Source: Blastococcus fimeti (GTDB taxonomy: Bacteria > Actinomycetota > Actinomycetes > Mycobacteriales > Geodermatophilaceae). From it: a DNA stretch of 64,000 nucleotides. Location: positions 744,001 through 808,000 of the forward strand of contig FNAW01000001.1 of the NCBI GenBank assembly GCA_900102115.1. The letters are read 5' to 3'. Position numbers and translations under genes: made by a program. The notes beneath the pieces are model-generated. The model had not been told where the DNA came from. It searched no databases and worked only from the letters and a program-made list of their open reading frames with translations. Below are positions 1 through 9,038 of the stretch, piece after piece. How positions within the stretch are numbered: the stretch's first letter is position 1; each line of letters begins with the position of its first letter.

Positions 1-2
1 GG

Positions 3-116
3 CAGCCGGACGACCTCGCCAGCTTCACCGGCCTCCTGGGCCGCTTCCTCGACGACCTCGCCGCCGCCCTGCCGGGCGACGCCGCCGCCACGCCCGTACC
101 GGGAGACCTCCGATGA
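3..116 (+). CDS. C-terminal end of a transcriptional regulator, probably MarR family (partial)
   Basis: An open frame enters from the left edge and stops at a TGA overlapping the next start in an ATGA junction. Only about 37 residues are visible. They include a helix reading LASFTGLLGRFLDDLA followed by a Pro/Ala/Gly-rich tail, which resembles the last dimerisation helix of MarR repressors. MarR regulators often sit directly before the drug exporter they control, and the next gene is such an exporter. The family call is inference; the translational coupling is seen directly. Confidence 0.4.
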   Translation, partial: QPDDLASFTGLLGRFLDDLAAALPGDAAATPVPGDLR

Positions 117-1876
117 GCCAGACCACCGCAGCCGAACGGGGAGCCCGGCGGCGCACCGCCGCCGCCCCCGATGCCGACGGCACGTTCAGCCACCGGCAGA
201 TCGTCACGATCCTCGTCGGCCTGATGGTCGCGATGTTCCTGGCGGCGCTGGACCAGACCGTCGTCTCCACCGCGATCCGCACCATCGCCGACGACCTGCA
301 GGGCTACGACCTGCAGGCCTGGGCGACCACCGCGTTCCTCATCACCTCGACGATCGCGACCCCGCTGTACGGGAAGCTCTCCGACATCTACGGCCCGCGG
401 CCGTTCTACCTGTTCGCGATCAGCATCTTCGTGGTCGGCTCGGTGCTCTGCGGCATGGCCGACTCGATGTACCAGCTGGCCGCCTTCCGGGCGGTGCAGG
501 GCATCGGCGCCGGCGGCCTCATGTCGCTGGCCTTCGTGATCATCGGCAACATCGTCCCGCCGCGGGAGCGCTCGCGGTACCAGGGCTACTTCATGGCCGT
601 CTTCGGCTCCTCGAGCGTCCTCGGGCCGGTCATCGGCGGCTTCTTCGCGGGGCAGGGCTCGCTGGTGGGCGTCGAGGGCTGGCGCTGGATCTTCTTCATC
701 AACGTCCCCCTCGGGGCGGTGGCGTTCGTGACCATCTGGCGGGTGCTGCACCTGCCGCACGAGCGCCGTGAGCACCGCATCGACTGGCCCGGCGCGTTGG
801 CGCTGATCACGTTCCTCGTGCCGCTGCTCGTCATCGCCGAGCAGGGCCGGACGTGGGGCTGGACCTCCGGCCGGGCGCTGGCCTGCTACGCCATCGGCGC
901 CGTCGGCTTCGCGCTGTTCGTGCTGGCCGAGCGGGCCTACCGGGACGACGCGCTGCTGCCGCTGCGGCTGTTCCGCAACCGCACCTTCACGGTGAGCGGG
1001 GTCGGTTCGGTCGTCATGGGCGCCGGCATGTTCGGCGGGCTGCTGCTCCTGCCGCAGTACCTGCAGATCGTGCACGGCTCCAGCGCCACCGTCGCCGGCC
1101 TGCAGATGACGCCGCTGGTCCTCGGCATCATGAGCGGCGGCATCATCTCCGGCACCACGATCTCGAGGACGGGGAAGTACAAGGTCTTCCCGCTCGTCGG
1201 CGTCGCGCTGATGGTGGTCGCCCTGCTGTCGCTGTCCTTCGTCGTCCAGGCCGACACCTCGGTGTGGAAGATGGTGCCGTTCATGGTCATGCTCGGCCTG
1301 GGCCTGGGCTTCAACTTCCAGCCGGTCATCCTCGCCGTGCAGAACGCCGTCTCCCCGCGGGAGATCGGGGTGGCGACGTCGTCGGTCACCTTCTTCCGCC
1401 AGATGGGCGGCACGATCGGCACCGCGGCCTTCCTGTCGATCCTGTTCACCCGGCTGCCGACCGAGGTGGGCGGCCGGATCGGCGAGGTCGCCGGAGCGAA
1501 CCCCGAGGCCGCGGCCCAGGCGCAGCAGCTCCAGCAGGGCGGGATGGACGGGCTCCTCGCCGACACCACCCGGATCGCGGAGTTCCCGCTGCTGGTGGCG
1601 CCCTTCCGCGAGGGCTTCACCGCCACCATCGACCTGGTCTTCCTGATCGCTGCCGGCGTGGTCGCGATCGGCTTCTTCGTCTTCCTGTTCCTGCCGCAGC
1701 TCGCGTTGAGCGACAAGTCGGGGATCCAGGCGCAGCAGGACGAGGCGACCGCAGCGGCCGGCGAGCGGAACGACGTGGACGACGCCGGCCAGCAGGCGAT
1801 GCAGGGTGCCGGGGCAGCGGCCCCGACGTCCACCCCGCCCCCGGCCGGCCGCCCGGGCGACGACCCCGCCCGCTGA
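113..1876 (+). CDS. MFS drug exporter, DHA2 (EmrB/QacA) family, 14 TM
   Basis: A 587-residue inner-membrane proton-driven efflux protein. It shows MFS motif A in the loop after TM2 (GKLSDIYGPRPFYL), the antiporter motif C in TM5 (GSSSVLGPVIGGFFAG), and enough hydrophobic segments for 14 TM helices. The N-terminal 30 residues are basic and polar, and the C-terminal 50 are a disordered Gln/Ala/Pro tail. The ATG overlaps the stop of the upstream regulator fragment, so the two are probably co-transcribed. Substrates are likely hydrophobic drugs or dyes but cannot be read from sequence. Confidence 0.9.
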   Translation: MSQTTAAERGARRRTAAAPDADGTFSHRQIVTILVGLMVAMFLAALDQTVVSTAIRTIADDLQGYDLQAWATTAFLITSTIATPLYGKLSDIYGPRPFYLFAISIFVVGSVLCGMADSMYQLAAFRAVQGIGAGGLMSLAFVIIGNIVPPRERSRYQGYFMAVFGSSSVLGPVIGGFFAGQGSLVGVEGWRWIFFINVPLGAVAFVTIWRVLHLPHERREHRIDWPGALALITFLVPLLVIAEQGRTWGWTSGRALACYAIGAVGFALFVLAERAYRDDALLPLRLFRNRTFTVSGVGSVVMGAGMFGGLLLLPQYLQIVHGSSATVAGLQMTPLVLGIMSGGIISGTTISRTGKYKVFPLVGVALMVVALLSLSFVVQADTSVWKMVPFMVMLGLGLGFNFQPVILAVQNAVSPREIGVATSSVTFFRQMGGTIGTAAFLSILFTRLPTEVGGRIGEVAGANPEAAAQAQQLQQGGMDGLLADTTRIAEFPLLVAPFREGFTATIDLVFLIAAGVVAIGFFVFLFLPQLALSDKSGIQAQQDEATAAAGERNDVDDAGQQAMQGAGAAAPTSTPPPAGRPGDDPAR

Positions 1877-1893
1877 CGCCCCCCGCCCCCACC

Positions 1894-1971
1894 CGAGTTG
1901 ATCATCGTCTCCGTGCCCGCGACACGGCAGAACACGCCGCTGCGGCGAGCACCGGGACGATGATCAACTCG
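1894..1971. repeat. Imperfect long inverted repeat with TGATCA cores
   Basis: Arms 1894-1909 (CGAGTTGATCATCGTC) and 1956-1971 are exact reverse complements of 16 bases. Similarity continues outward into CCCCACC/GGGGTGGGG with a two-base offset. The 46-base spacer is GC-rich. It fills the gap between the exporter stop and the acyl-CoA dehydrogenase start. It could act as a terminator or be one copy of a dispersed palindromic element. Confidence 0.7.
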
Positions 1972-1993
1972 GGGGTGGGGTGAGACTGGGGGC

Positions 1994-3790
1994 ATGGCCA
2001 GCTCGTCGCTCATCCTGTCCCGGCGTGATCTCGACTTCCTGCTGCACGAGTGGCTCGACGTCGAGTCGCTGACGAAGCGGGACCGGTTCACCGAGCACTC
2101 GCGGGAGACCTTCGACGCCGTCCTCGACCTGGCCGAGCAGGTCGCGACCGAGCACTTCGCGCCGCACAACCGCCTGGCCGACGAGAACGAGCCGCGGATG
2201 GTCGACGGGAAGGTCGTGCTGGTCCCGGAGGTGGGGCGGGCGCTCGAGGTGTTCGCCCGCACCGGGCTGATGGCGGGCACCTTCGACGAGGAGTTCGGCG
2301 GCATGCAGCTGCCGCAGAGCGTGGGCCAGGCGGTGCTGGCCTGGTTCCAGGCCGCCAACATCGGGACGTCGGCCTATCCGTTCCTCACGATGGCCAACGC
2401 GCGGCTGCTCCTCGCCCACGGCAGCCGGGAGCAGATCGACACCTTCGTCGCCCCGATGGTCGAGGGCCGCTGGTTCGGCACGATGGCCCTGTCGGAGCCG
2501 CAGGCCGGGTCCTCGCTCGCCGACATCACCACCCGCGCCGAGCGCCAGGACGACGGCAGCTACCGGCTGACCGGCAACAAGATGTGGATCTCCGGCGGCG
2601 ACCACGAGCTGACCGAGAACATCGTCCACCTGGTGCTGGCCAAGGTGCCGGGCGGTCCGGCCGGCGTGAAGGGCATCTCGCTGTTCGTCGTCCCCAAGGT
2701 CCTCGTGGGGGACGACGGGTCGCTGGGCGAGCGCAACGACGTCGTCCTGGCCGGGCTCAACCACAAGATGGGCTACCGGGGGACGACGAACACGCTGCTC
2801 AACTTCGGGGAGGGCGTGCACACGCCCGGCGGGCGGGCCGGGGCTGTCGGCTATCTCGTGGGCGAGGAGAACCGCGGCCTGACCTACATGTTCCACATGA
2901 TGAACGAGGCGCGGATCGGCGTCGGGGTGGGCGCGAGCGTGCTCGGGTACACCGGCTACCTGCACGCCCTGGACTACGCGCGCACCCGCACCCAGGGCCG
3001 CCCGGCGGCGGGCAAGGACCCTGCCTCGCCGATGGTGCCGATCATCGAGCACCCCGACGTGCGCCGGATGCTGCTGGCCGCGAAGAGCTACGCCGAGGGC
3101 GGGCTGGCGTTGGGGCTGTACTGCGCGCGGCTGGTGGACGAGGAGCAGACCGCGCCGACGCAGGAGGAGCGGGACCGCGCCCACCTGCTGCTGGACACGC
3201 TCACGCCCGTCGCCAAGGCCTGGCCCTCGCAGTGGGGGCCGGCCGCGGACGACCTGGCGATCCAGGTGCACGGCGGCTACGGCTACACCCGCGACTACCC
3301 CGTCGAGCAGTTCTACCGGGACAACCGGCTGAACCCGATCCACGAGGGCACGCAGGGCATCCAGGCGCTCGACCTGCTCGGCCGCAAGGTCGTGCTGCAG
3401 GGCGGGGCCGGGCTGCAGCTGCTGGTGGACACGATCAGCACGACGACGGCGCGCGCGGCCGGGAGCGCCTGGGCCGGCTTCGCCGCGGACCTCGACGCCG
3501 CGGTCGCCCGGCTGGGTGCGGTGACCGCCATGCTCTGGGGCACCGGCGACCCCGACCTCGCGCTGGCCAACGCACACGTCTACCTGGAAGCCGCCGGCCA
3601 CGTCGTCGTCGCCTGGCTGTGGCTGGAGCAGGCGCTGGCCACCGGCGACCGGACGGGCTCCTTCTACGACGGCAAGCGCGCCGCGGCCACCTACTTCTGG
3701 CGCTGGGAGCTGCCCCGCACCGGCCCGCAGTTCGACCTGCTCGGGTCACTGGACCGCACCGTGCTGGACACTCCCGCCGACGTGCTCTGA
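1994..3790 (+). CDS. Acyl-CoA dehydrogenase, large FadE5-like type
   Basis: A 598-residue FAD enzyme for the first step of fatty acyl-CoA beta-oxidation. The length fits the roughly 600-residue FadE5-like subfamily, which carries an extra C-terminal helical domain, rather than the 390-residue canonical form. Visible motifs are the FAD/substrate stretch MALSEPQAGSSLADI near residue 165, WISGGDHEL, and IHEGTQGIQALDLLGRKV near residue 455, which holds the probable catalytic glutamate. The start follows a G-rich stretch (GGGGGC) directly before ATG. It stands alone, with a strong hairpin beginning 6 bases after the stop. Confidence 0.9.
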   Translation: MASSSLILSRRDLDFLLHEWLDVESLTKRDRFTEHSRETFDAVLDLAEQVATEHFAPHNRLADENEPRMVDGKVVLVPEVGRALEVFARTGLMAGTFDEEFGGMQLPQSVGQAVLAWFQAANIGTSAYPFLTMANARLLLAHGSREQIDTFVAPMVEGRWFGTMALSEPQAGSSLADITTRAERQDDGSYRLTGNKMWISGGDHELTENIVHLVLAKVPGGPAGVKGISLFVVPKVLVGDDGSLGERNDVVLAGLNHKMGYRGTTNTLLNFGEGVHTPGGRAGAVGYLVGEENRGLTYMFHMMNEARIGVGVGASVLGYTGYLHALDYARTRTQGRPAAGKDPASPMVPIIEHPDVRRMLLAAKSYAEGGLALGLYCARLVDEEQTAPTQEERDRAHLLLDTLTPVAKAWPSQWGPAADDLAIQVHGGYGYTRDYPVEQFYRDNRLNPIHEGTQGIQALDLLGRKVVLQGGAGLQLLVDTISTTTARAAGSAWAGFAADLDAAVARLGAVTAMLWGTGDPDLALANAHVYLEAAGHVVVAWLWLEQALATGDRTGSFYDGKRAAATYFWRWELPRTGPQFDLLGSLDRTVLDTPADVL

Positions 3791-3796
3791 ACAGCA

Positions 3797-3834
3797 GGAC
3801 GCCCCGCTGCCTCCGGAGAGGGAGCGGGGCGTCC
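3797..3834. terminator. GC hairpin terminator between convergent genes
   Basis: A 12-bp perfect stem (GGACGCCCCGCT at 3797-3808 with its complement at 3823-3834) and a 14-base loop. No T-run follows. It separates the acyl-CoA dehydrogenase (+) from a small minus-strand membrane gene and could serve both. Confidence 0.75.
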
Positions 3835-3854
3835 GGCGGTCGTCGTCGGGTGCG

Positions 3855-4022
3855 TCAGGCGGCTTGCGCCGCGCCCACCGGCTCCGCGGTGGCGTGCCGG
3901 GCACCGGAGGTGCGCTCGGCGCGCTCGCGCTCGTACCGGGCGGTGGACTGCACACCCATCGCGATCACCAGGGCCGTCAGGACCAGGAATCCGATCAGCG
4001 TCACGGCCGGCCACATCACCAT
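3855..4022 (-). CDS. Small single-pass membrane protein, 55 aa
   Basis: A short frame with a clear ribosome site (GGGGGAG, 10 bases before ATG). The protein begins MVMWPAVTLIGFLVLTALVI, one TM helix of about 20 residues, followed by a charged segment (ARYERERAERT) and an Ala-rich tail. The arrangement resembles small accessory subunits of transporters, but I do not recognise a family. Start, ribosome site, hydrophobic pattern and shared terminator together make it credible. No function is assigned. Confidence 0.65.
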   Translation of the reverse strand: MVMWPAVTLIGFLVLTALVIAMGVQSTARYERERAERTSGARHATAEPVGAAQAA

Positions 4023-4210
4023 GCTTGTTGTTCTCCCCCAGGTTCGGAACCCGCCGTCGGGTCAGGGACGGCGGCACGTCTTCAGAGGCCTCTGTCCCCC
4101 GTCCTGCCGGGTCCTAATCGTCGAGTTGTGAACCTCACCTGACGCAGTGTGACCAGAGTCATGCCCGGCACGGCTGCGGCAGCCGGGGACGACGACGCCG
4201 GGACCCGTGG

Positions 4211-4216
4211 TCTGAT
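4211..4216 (+). promoter_or_regulatory. Possible -10 element (TCTGAT) for a leaderless MFS mRNA
   Basis: Lies 6 bases before the GTG at 4223, where no ribosome site is present. It fits less well than the TANNNT hexamers elsewhere in the window. Confidence 0.35.
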
Positions 4217-4222
4217 CCTGGG

Positions 4223-5728
4223 GTGCCGGTCCGCGAACAGCCCCCCGTCCAGGGCCGCACGGCCGCCACCGTCCTGCTGGTGCTCGCGCTGTCTCTGGTC
4301 GTCACCACGCTGTCGCTGCTGCAGAGCCTGGTCGTCCCGGTCCTCGACCGGATCGCCGCCCAGCTGGACGTCTCGGCGAGCGCGGCCGGCTGGGTGCTCA
4401 CGGCCAATCTCCTGGCCGCGGCGGTGCTCACCCCCGTGCTGGGCCGGCTCGGGGACCTCAAGGGCGAGCGGCCGGTCATCATCGGCATCCTCGTCACCGT
4501 CGCGGTGGGCACGGTCCTGGCGATCGCCACCGAGTCGCTGCCGCTGCTGCTCCTGGCCCGCGTCCTCCAGGGCGCTTCCTACGGGCTGTTCCCCCTGTCG
4601 ATCAGCGTGCTGCGCCGTGAGCTGCCCGAGCACCGGCTCGGCATGGGCATGTCCGTGGTCAGCAGCACCCTCGGCGTCGGCGGCGTGGCCGGGCTGGTCG
4701 CGACCGGGCTGCTGGCCGGCGACGACGCCGACTACCGCCGCCCGTTCTGGATCGGCCTGGGCATCACGGCGGTGGCGCTGGTCCTCGCCGTGCGGCTGCT
4801 GCCCCGCCGCACGGTCACCGCGTCCGGGGGCGTCGACTGGTGGGGCGCGGCGGTCCTCGGCGCGGGCCTGTCCCTGCTGCTGCTGTTCGTCTCGCAGGGC
4901 AACGCGTGGGGCTGGGCCTCCCCGGCGACGCTGGGCTGCCTGGCCGGCTCGGTCGTCGTCCTGAGCGGGTGGACCGTCCTGCAGCGGCGGCTGGCCGCGC
5001 CGCTGGTCCGCCCCGCGATGCTCGCCGACCGCCGCACCATCGTGCCCAACGTCGTCGGCCTGCTCACCGGCGTGGCGATGTTCGCCTCGTTCCTCGCCGT
5101 CCTCCAGTACGTGCAGAGCCCGACGGAGATCACCGGGTACGGCTTCGACGCCACGGTCCTCGAGGCGACGGTGATCTACCTGCTCCCCGGAGGGATCGTC
5201 GGGATCCTGCTCGCGCCGTTCGCCGGCTCGGTGGTCACCCGCTTCGGCGGGCTGCCGACCCTGCTCGTCGGCTGGACGTTCGGGCTGGCCGGATTCGTGC
5301 TGCTCACCTGGTTCCGCAGCGAGGGCTGGGCGGTGATCGCCGCGGGGCTGCTGACCCAGGTGGCGGTCACCGTCGCCTACGCCGCGCTCCCGTCGCTGGT
5401 CGTGCAGGCGGTGCACGAGGACGAGACCGGCGTGGCCAACGCGATCAACTCGATCGCCCGGTCGGTCGGCCAGGCCCTGGGCAGCGCGGTCGCGGTCACG
5501 CTCATCGCCGCCCACCTCGACCCCGGCACCGGCCTGCCCCGGGACGTCGCGTTCACGCTGGTGGGCGCCGTCGGCATCGGGGCCGCCGTCGCGATCCTGG
5601 TCGCCGCCCTGCTCGGCCTCCGGGCCGACTCCCGCGCCGCCCGGCCGCGGCGGCCGGACCCGCTGACGGAGGTCGAGGAGGCCGTCGCCGGTGCAGGCGA
5701 GTGGTCGCCGGTGTCCGGGATCCGCTGA
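4223..5728 (+). CDS. MFS transporter, probably multidrug or metabolite efflux
   Basis: A 501-residue polytopic membrane protein with MFS motif A after TM2 (GRLGDLKGERPVII) and about 14 hydrophobic helices. TM1 begins about residue 15. A charged C-terminal tail contains RAARPRRPDPLTEVEEA. It is not close to the DHA2 protein at the left edge. The GTG start has no Shine-Dalgarno but a possible -10 hexamer just upstream, so the mRNA may be leaderless. Substrate unknown. The next gene has its own ribosome site. Confidence 0.85.
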   Translation: MPVREQPPVQGRTAATVLLVLALSLVVTTLSLLQSLVVPVLDRIAAQLDVSASAAGWVLTANLLAAAVLTPVLGRLGDLKGERPVIIGILVTVAVGTVLAIATESLPLLLLARVLQGASYGLFPLSISVLRRELPEHRLGMGMSVVSSTLGVGGVAGLVATGLLAGDDADYRRPFWIGLGITAVALVLAVRLLPRRTVTASGGVDWWGAAVLGAGLSLLLLFVSQGNAWGWASPATLGCLAGSVVVLSGWTVLQRRLAAPLVRPAMLADRRTIVPNVVGLLTGVAMFASFLAVLQYVQSPTEITGYGFDATVLEATVIYLLPGGIVGILLAPFAGSVVTRFGGLPTLLVGWTFGLAGFVLLTWFRSEGWAVIAAGLLTQVAVTVAYAALPSLVVQAVHEDETGVANAINSIARSVGQALGSAVAVTLIAAHLDPGTGLPRDVAFTLVGAVGIGAAVAILVAALLGLRADSRAARPRRPDPLTEVEEAVAGAGEWSPVSGIR

Positions 5729-5836
5729 TCTCCGTTCGGCAACGCCACGCCGGGGCCCGGCATGGAACCGGACGGTCCGGGGCACCGGAAGCTCCGACCC
5801 GAGGGCGCCTGCGCCTTCCCCGAACCGGAGGACTCC

Positions 5837-6865
5837 ATGACCCGACCCACCGGCTCGTCCAGCCACGCGAGCGATTCCGCGGGCAGGCCCGGCAGCGACC
5901 CGGCCCCTGACAACGACGTCATCAGCGGCACCCGCGCCGATTACGCGCCCGTCGGCGCCGACCCGAAGCCCACGACGGGGGGCACGATCAAGCGCACGCT
6001 CAAGGAGTTCAGCGAGGACAACCTCACCGACTGGGCCGCGGCGCTCACCTACTACGGCGTCCTCGCGATGTTCCCCGCGCTGATCGCCCTGGTGTCCATC
6101 GTCGGGCTGCTGACCGATCCGCAGCAGCTCACCGACGCCCTCACCGAGGTCGTACCAGAGGACGCCGCGGAGACCCTGAACCCGGCCATCGAGCAGATCG
6201 CCGGCAACAGCGGCACGGCGGGCTTCGCGCTGATCATCGGTCTGGCCACCGCCGTCTGGTCGGCCTCGGGCTACGTGGGGGCGTTCACCCGCGCCGCGAA
6301 CGTCGTCTACGAGACGCCCGAAGGCCGGAAGGTCTGGAAGCTCAAGCCGCTGCAGCTGCTGGTGACCCTGATCGGCATCCTGTTCGCCGCCCTCATCCTG
6401 TCGATGCTGGTGCTGAGCGGCCCGGTCGTGGACGCGGTCGGCCAGGCCATCGGCCTCGGCGACACCGTCGTCAACATCTGGAACTGGGCCAAGTGGCCGG
6501 TGATGCTGATCCTGCTGGCGCTGATGATCGCGATCCTCTACTACTCGACGCCGAACGTGAAGCTGCGCGGCTTCAAGTGGGTCAGCCCGGGTGCCGGCGT
6601 CGCCATCCTGGTCGCGATCGTGGCCTCCGCCCTGTTCGCCTTCTACGTGGGCAACTTCGGCAGCTACAACAAGACCTACGGCGCGCTCGCCGGCGTGGTG
6701 ATCTTCCTGATCTGGTTCTGGCTGATCAACGTCGCACTGCTCTTCGGCATCGAGATGGACGCCGAGATCGAGCGCACCGAGGAGCTGAAGGAGGGCGTGC
6801 CGAGGGCGGACAAGGAGATCCAGCTCGACGCCCGGGCCAATCCGAAGGACAAGCAGACGACGTAG
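5837..6865 (+). CDS. YihY/virulence factor BrkB family membrane protein
   Basis: A 342-residue inner-membrane protein of the YihY/BrkB family, once misannotated as ribonuclease BN. The family signature DNLTDWAAALTYYGVLAMFPAL is near residues 58-79. About six TM helices follow, ending with VVIFLIWFWLINVALLFGIEMDAE, which is diagnostic. Both termini are hydrophilic. I chose ATG 5837 over the in-frame start at 5762 because GGAGGA lies 6 bases upstream. Molecular role not established for the family. A perfect hairpin follows. Confidence 0.9.
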   Translation: MTRPTGSSSHASDSAGRPGSDPAPDNDVISGTRADYAPVGADPKPTTGGTIKRTLKEFSEDNLTDWAAALTYYGVLAMFPALIALVSIVGLLTDPQQLTDALTEVVPEDAAETLNPAIEQIAGNSGTAGFALIIGLATAVWSASGYVGAFTRAANVVYETPEGRKVWKLKPLQLLVTLIGILFAALILSMLVLSGPVVDAVGQAIGLGDTVVNIWNWAKWPVMLILLALMIAILYYSTPNVKLRGFKWVSPGAGVAILVAIVASALFAFYVGNFGSYNKTYGALAGVVIFLIWFWLINVALLFGIEMDAEIERTEELKEGVPRADKEIQLDARANPKDKQTT

Positions 6866-6879
6866 GCGCACGTCGACAG

Positions 6880-6924
6880 CACGCTGAAGGCCCCCTCCCG
6901 GCTCGGGAGGGGGCCTTCAGCGTG
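6880..6924. terminator. Perfect 21-bp stem, 3-base loop terminator
   Basis: CACGCTGAAGGCCCCCTCCC... at 6880-6900 pairs with 6904-6924 without mismatch around the loop GCT. It lies between the YihY gene (+) and the hemerythrin gene (-), so it probably terminates both. Confidence 0.9.
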
Positions 6925-6936
6925 TTCGCGCCGTCG

Positions 6937-7641
6937 TCAGCGGCTCGTGGGGGGCCCGTCGCCGGTGCGGGACAGCGGCAGGCGCTCGACCAGGCCGGCC
7001 AGCCCGGCGAGCCCCTGGCTCAGCGCGCGCCCGGCCGGGGCGAACCGGTCCGGCACGCGGCGCACCCCGGCGTCGACGACGTCGCGGGTGCGGTCGATCA
7101 GCGACAGCGGCAGCCCGGACAGGGCGTTGCCGGGCGGACGGCGGGAGACCGTCGGGTGCGGCCGGGTCGGCGAGATGCGGCGCATGAGCTCCCAGCGGCG
7201 GCCCAGGGCACGCAGCTCGGCGGCGCTCAGCGCCTCCTGCAGCCGGGGGAAGAGCACGTCCTCCTCGTCGCGCACGTCCTCGCGCAGCACCTCGGTCAGC
7301 CGCCGCAGCCGGGCCGGGCGCTCCGGGGAGTCGAGGCCGTCCCGCTCGAGCGCGGTGACCAGCTCGTTGACCTCCTGGTGCTCCTCCTCGACCTGCAGCG
7401 TCAGGGCGTCGCCGTCGGGCAGGACCCGGCGGATCACCGGCCAGAGCACCGTCTCCTCGGCGAACGCGTGGCTGAACACCAGCCGGTCGATGCGGTTCAG
7501 CACCTCCTCCTGGGCGACGCCGGCAGCGCCGTCCAGCTCGGACAGCAACCGGTCGAGCTCGACGTGGTCACGGCGCTGGCGGACCAGCACGCTGCCGGGT
7601 CCGCCGAGCTCGTCGTCGGTCTGGTCGGCGATGGATCGCAC
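6937..7641 (-). CDS. Hemerythrin HHE cation-binding domain protein
   Basis: A 234-residue soluble protein. Residues about 18-145 form an HHE four-helix bundle with candidate iron ligands at RDHVELD (His26), FSHAFAEE (His58, Glu62), EEEHQEVNE (His88) and RDEEDVLFP. The C-terminal 90 residues are basic, Pro/Gly-rich and of unknown role. GTG 7641 follows GGAGG at good spacing; the open frame continues upstream but looks non-coding. HHE proteins bind non-heme di-iron and are linked to oxygen, NO or iron sensing. Divergent from the next dehydrogenase. Confidence 0.85.
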   Translation of the reverse strand: MRSIADQTDDELGGPGSVLVRQRRDHVELDRLLSELDGAAGVAQEEVLNRIDRLVFSHAFAEETVLWPVIRRVLPDGDALTLQVEEEHQEVNELVTALERDGLDSPERPARLRRLTEVLREDVRDEEDVLFPRLQEALSAAELRALGRRWELMRRISPTRPHPTVSRRPPGNALSGLPLSLIDRTRDVVDAGVRRVPDRFAPAGRALSQGLAGLAGLVERLPLSRTGDGPPTSR

Positions 7642-7774
7642 GGGTGCCTCCTCCAGGACGTCGGGACGCGACGCTCCTGCCCGATCGGGTGCACGGGCAT
7701 TCCTCACGTTGCCGACGCATGCCGGCGGGTAGGGGCAACCGAGGAACCCACGACTGCAGGGAGACACGACACCC

Positions 7775-8956
7775 ATGAGCGACGCCCCGCCGGTGACCTC
7801 GGACTTCTACGACCTCGAGGGGCTGCTGCCCGAGGACGAGCGGGCGCTCCTGCACCGGGTGCGGGCCTTCATGGACGAGAAGGTCGAGCCGGTCATCAAC
7901 GAGTACTGGACCCGCGCGGAGTTCCCGCACGAACTGATCCCGGGCCTGGCCGAGCTCGGCATCGCCGGCAACCCCTACTCCGGCTACGGCTGCCCGGGTC
8001 GGTCGTCGCTGTTCGACGGCATGGTGGCCATGGAGCTCTCCCGCGGCGACGCCTCCATCTCCACCTTCATGGGCGTGCACGGCGGGCTGGCCATGGGCTC
8101 GATCTACCTCTGCGGCTCCGAGGAGCAGAAGCAGCGCTGGCTGCCGGCGATGGCGCGGATGGAGCTGATCGGCGCCTTCGGCCTGACCGAGCCGGAGGCC
8201 GGCTCGGACATCGCCCGCGGCGCCCGGACGACGGCCCGCCGCGAGGGCGACACCTGGATCCTCAACGGCGAGAAGAAGTGGATCGGCAACGCCAGCTTCG
8301 CCGACCTGATCATCATCTGGGCCAAGGACGAGGAGACCGACGACGTCCTCGGCTTCGTCGTCGAGAAGGGGACGCCGGGCTTCTCGACCGTCGACCTCAA
8401 GGACAAGATCGCGCTGCGGGTCGTGCAGAACGCGCTGATCACCCTCGAGGACGTCCGCGTGCCGGAGGAGAACCGGCTGCAGGAGGCGCGCAGCTTCCGG
8501 GACACGGCGAAGGTGCTGAAGATGACCCGCGCCGGCGTCGCGTGGTCGTCGGTCGGCTGCTCGCGCGGCGCCTACGAGCACGCCCTGCGCTACGCCACCG
8601 ACCGCGAGCAGTTCGGTCAGCCGATCGCCGAGTTCCAGCTCGTGCAGGACCTGCTGGTGCGGATGCTGGGCAACATCACCGCCTCCGCGGCGATGTGCGC
8701 GCGGCTCTCCCAGCTCCAGGACGAGGGCACGATGAGCGACGAGCAGGCGTCGCTGGCCAAGGCGTTCTGCACGATGCGGATGCGCGAGACGGTCGGCTAC
8801 GCCCGCGAGCTCATGGGCGGCAACGGCATCCTGCTGGAGAACCACGTGGGCCGGTTCGCCGCCGACGCCGAGGCGATCTACTCCTACGAGGGCACCCGCG
8901 AGGTGAACACGCTGATCGTCGGGCGGGCCGTCACGGGGACGAGCGCGATCACCTGA
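7775..8956 (+). CDS. Acyl-CoA dehydrogenase, glutaryl-CoA dehydrogenase-like
   Basis: A 393-residue FAD flavoprotein of normal family length. Motifs are GAFGLTEPEAGSDIA (flavin/substrate loop, about 133-147), LNGEKKWIGNASFADLIIIWAK, and SYEGTREVNTLIVGRAVTG near the C terminus, containing the likely catalytic glutamate in YEGT. The YEGT...ILGRAxTG ending and the overall layout match the glutaryl-CoA dehydrogenase/ACX4 branch better than short-chain ACADs. That would put it in lysine/tryptophan or dicarboxylate breakdown, but specificity is inferred. Ribosome site GGGAGA precedes ATG. Confidence 0.85.
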   Translation: MSDAPPVTSDFYDLEGLLPEDERALLHRVRAFMDEKVEPVINEYWTRAEFPHELIPGLAELGIAGNPYSGYGCPGRSSLFDGMVAMELSRGDASISTFMGVHGGLAMGSIYLCGSEEQKQRWLPAMARMELIGAFGLTEPEAGSDIARGARTTARREGDTWILNGEKKWIGNASFADLIIIWAKDEETDDVLGFVVEKGTPGFSTVDLKDKIALRVVQNALITLEDVRVPEENRLQEARSFRDTAKVLKMTRAGVAWSSVGCSRGAYEHALRYATDREQFGQPIAEFQLVQDLLVRMLGNITASAAMCARLSQLQDEGTMSDEQASLAKAFCTMRMRETVGYARELMGGNGILLENHVGRFAADAEAIYSYEGTREVNTLIVGRAVTGTSAIT

Positions 8957-9038
8957 GCAGGGGCGTTCCGCATCTCCTGCCGGACGGCGCCGGGTGTGTT
9001 TCAGTGGCCTGAGTCACACCCGGCGCGGAGGAGACCCG

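Noticed and set aside
4082..6871. 929-residue minus-strand frame opposite the MFS and YihY genes
   Set aside because: Antisense shadow caused by high GC codon bias; low-complexity Arg/Gly/Asp composition and no motifs.
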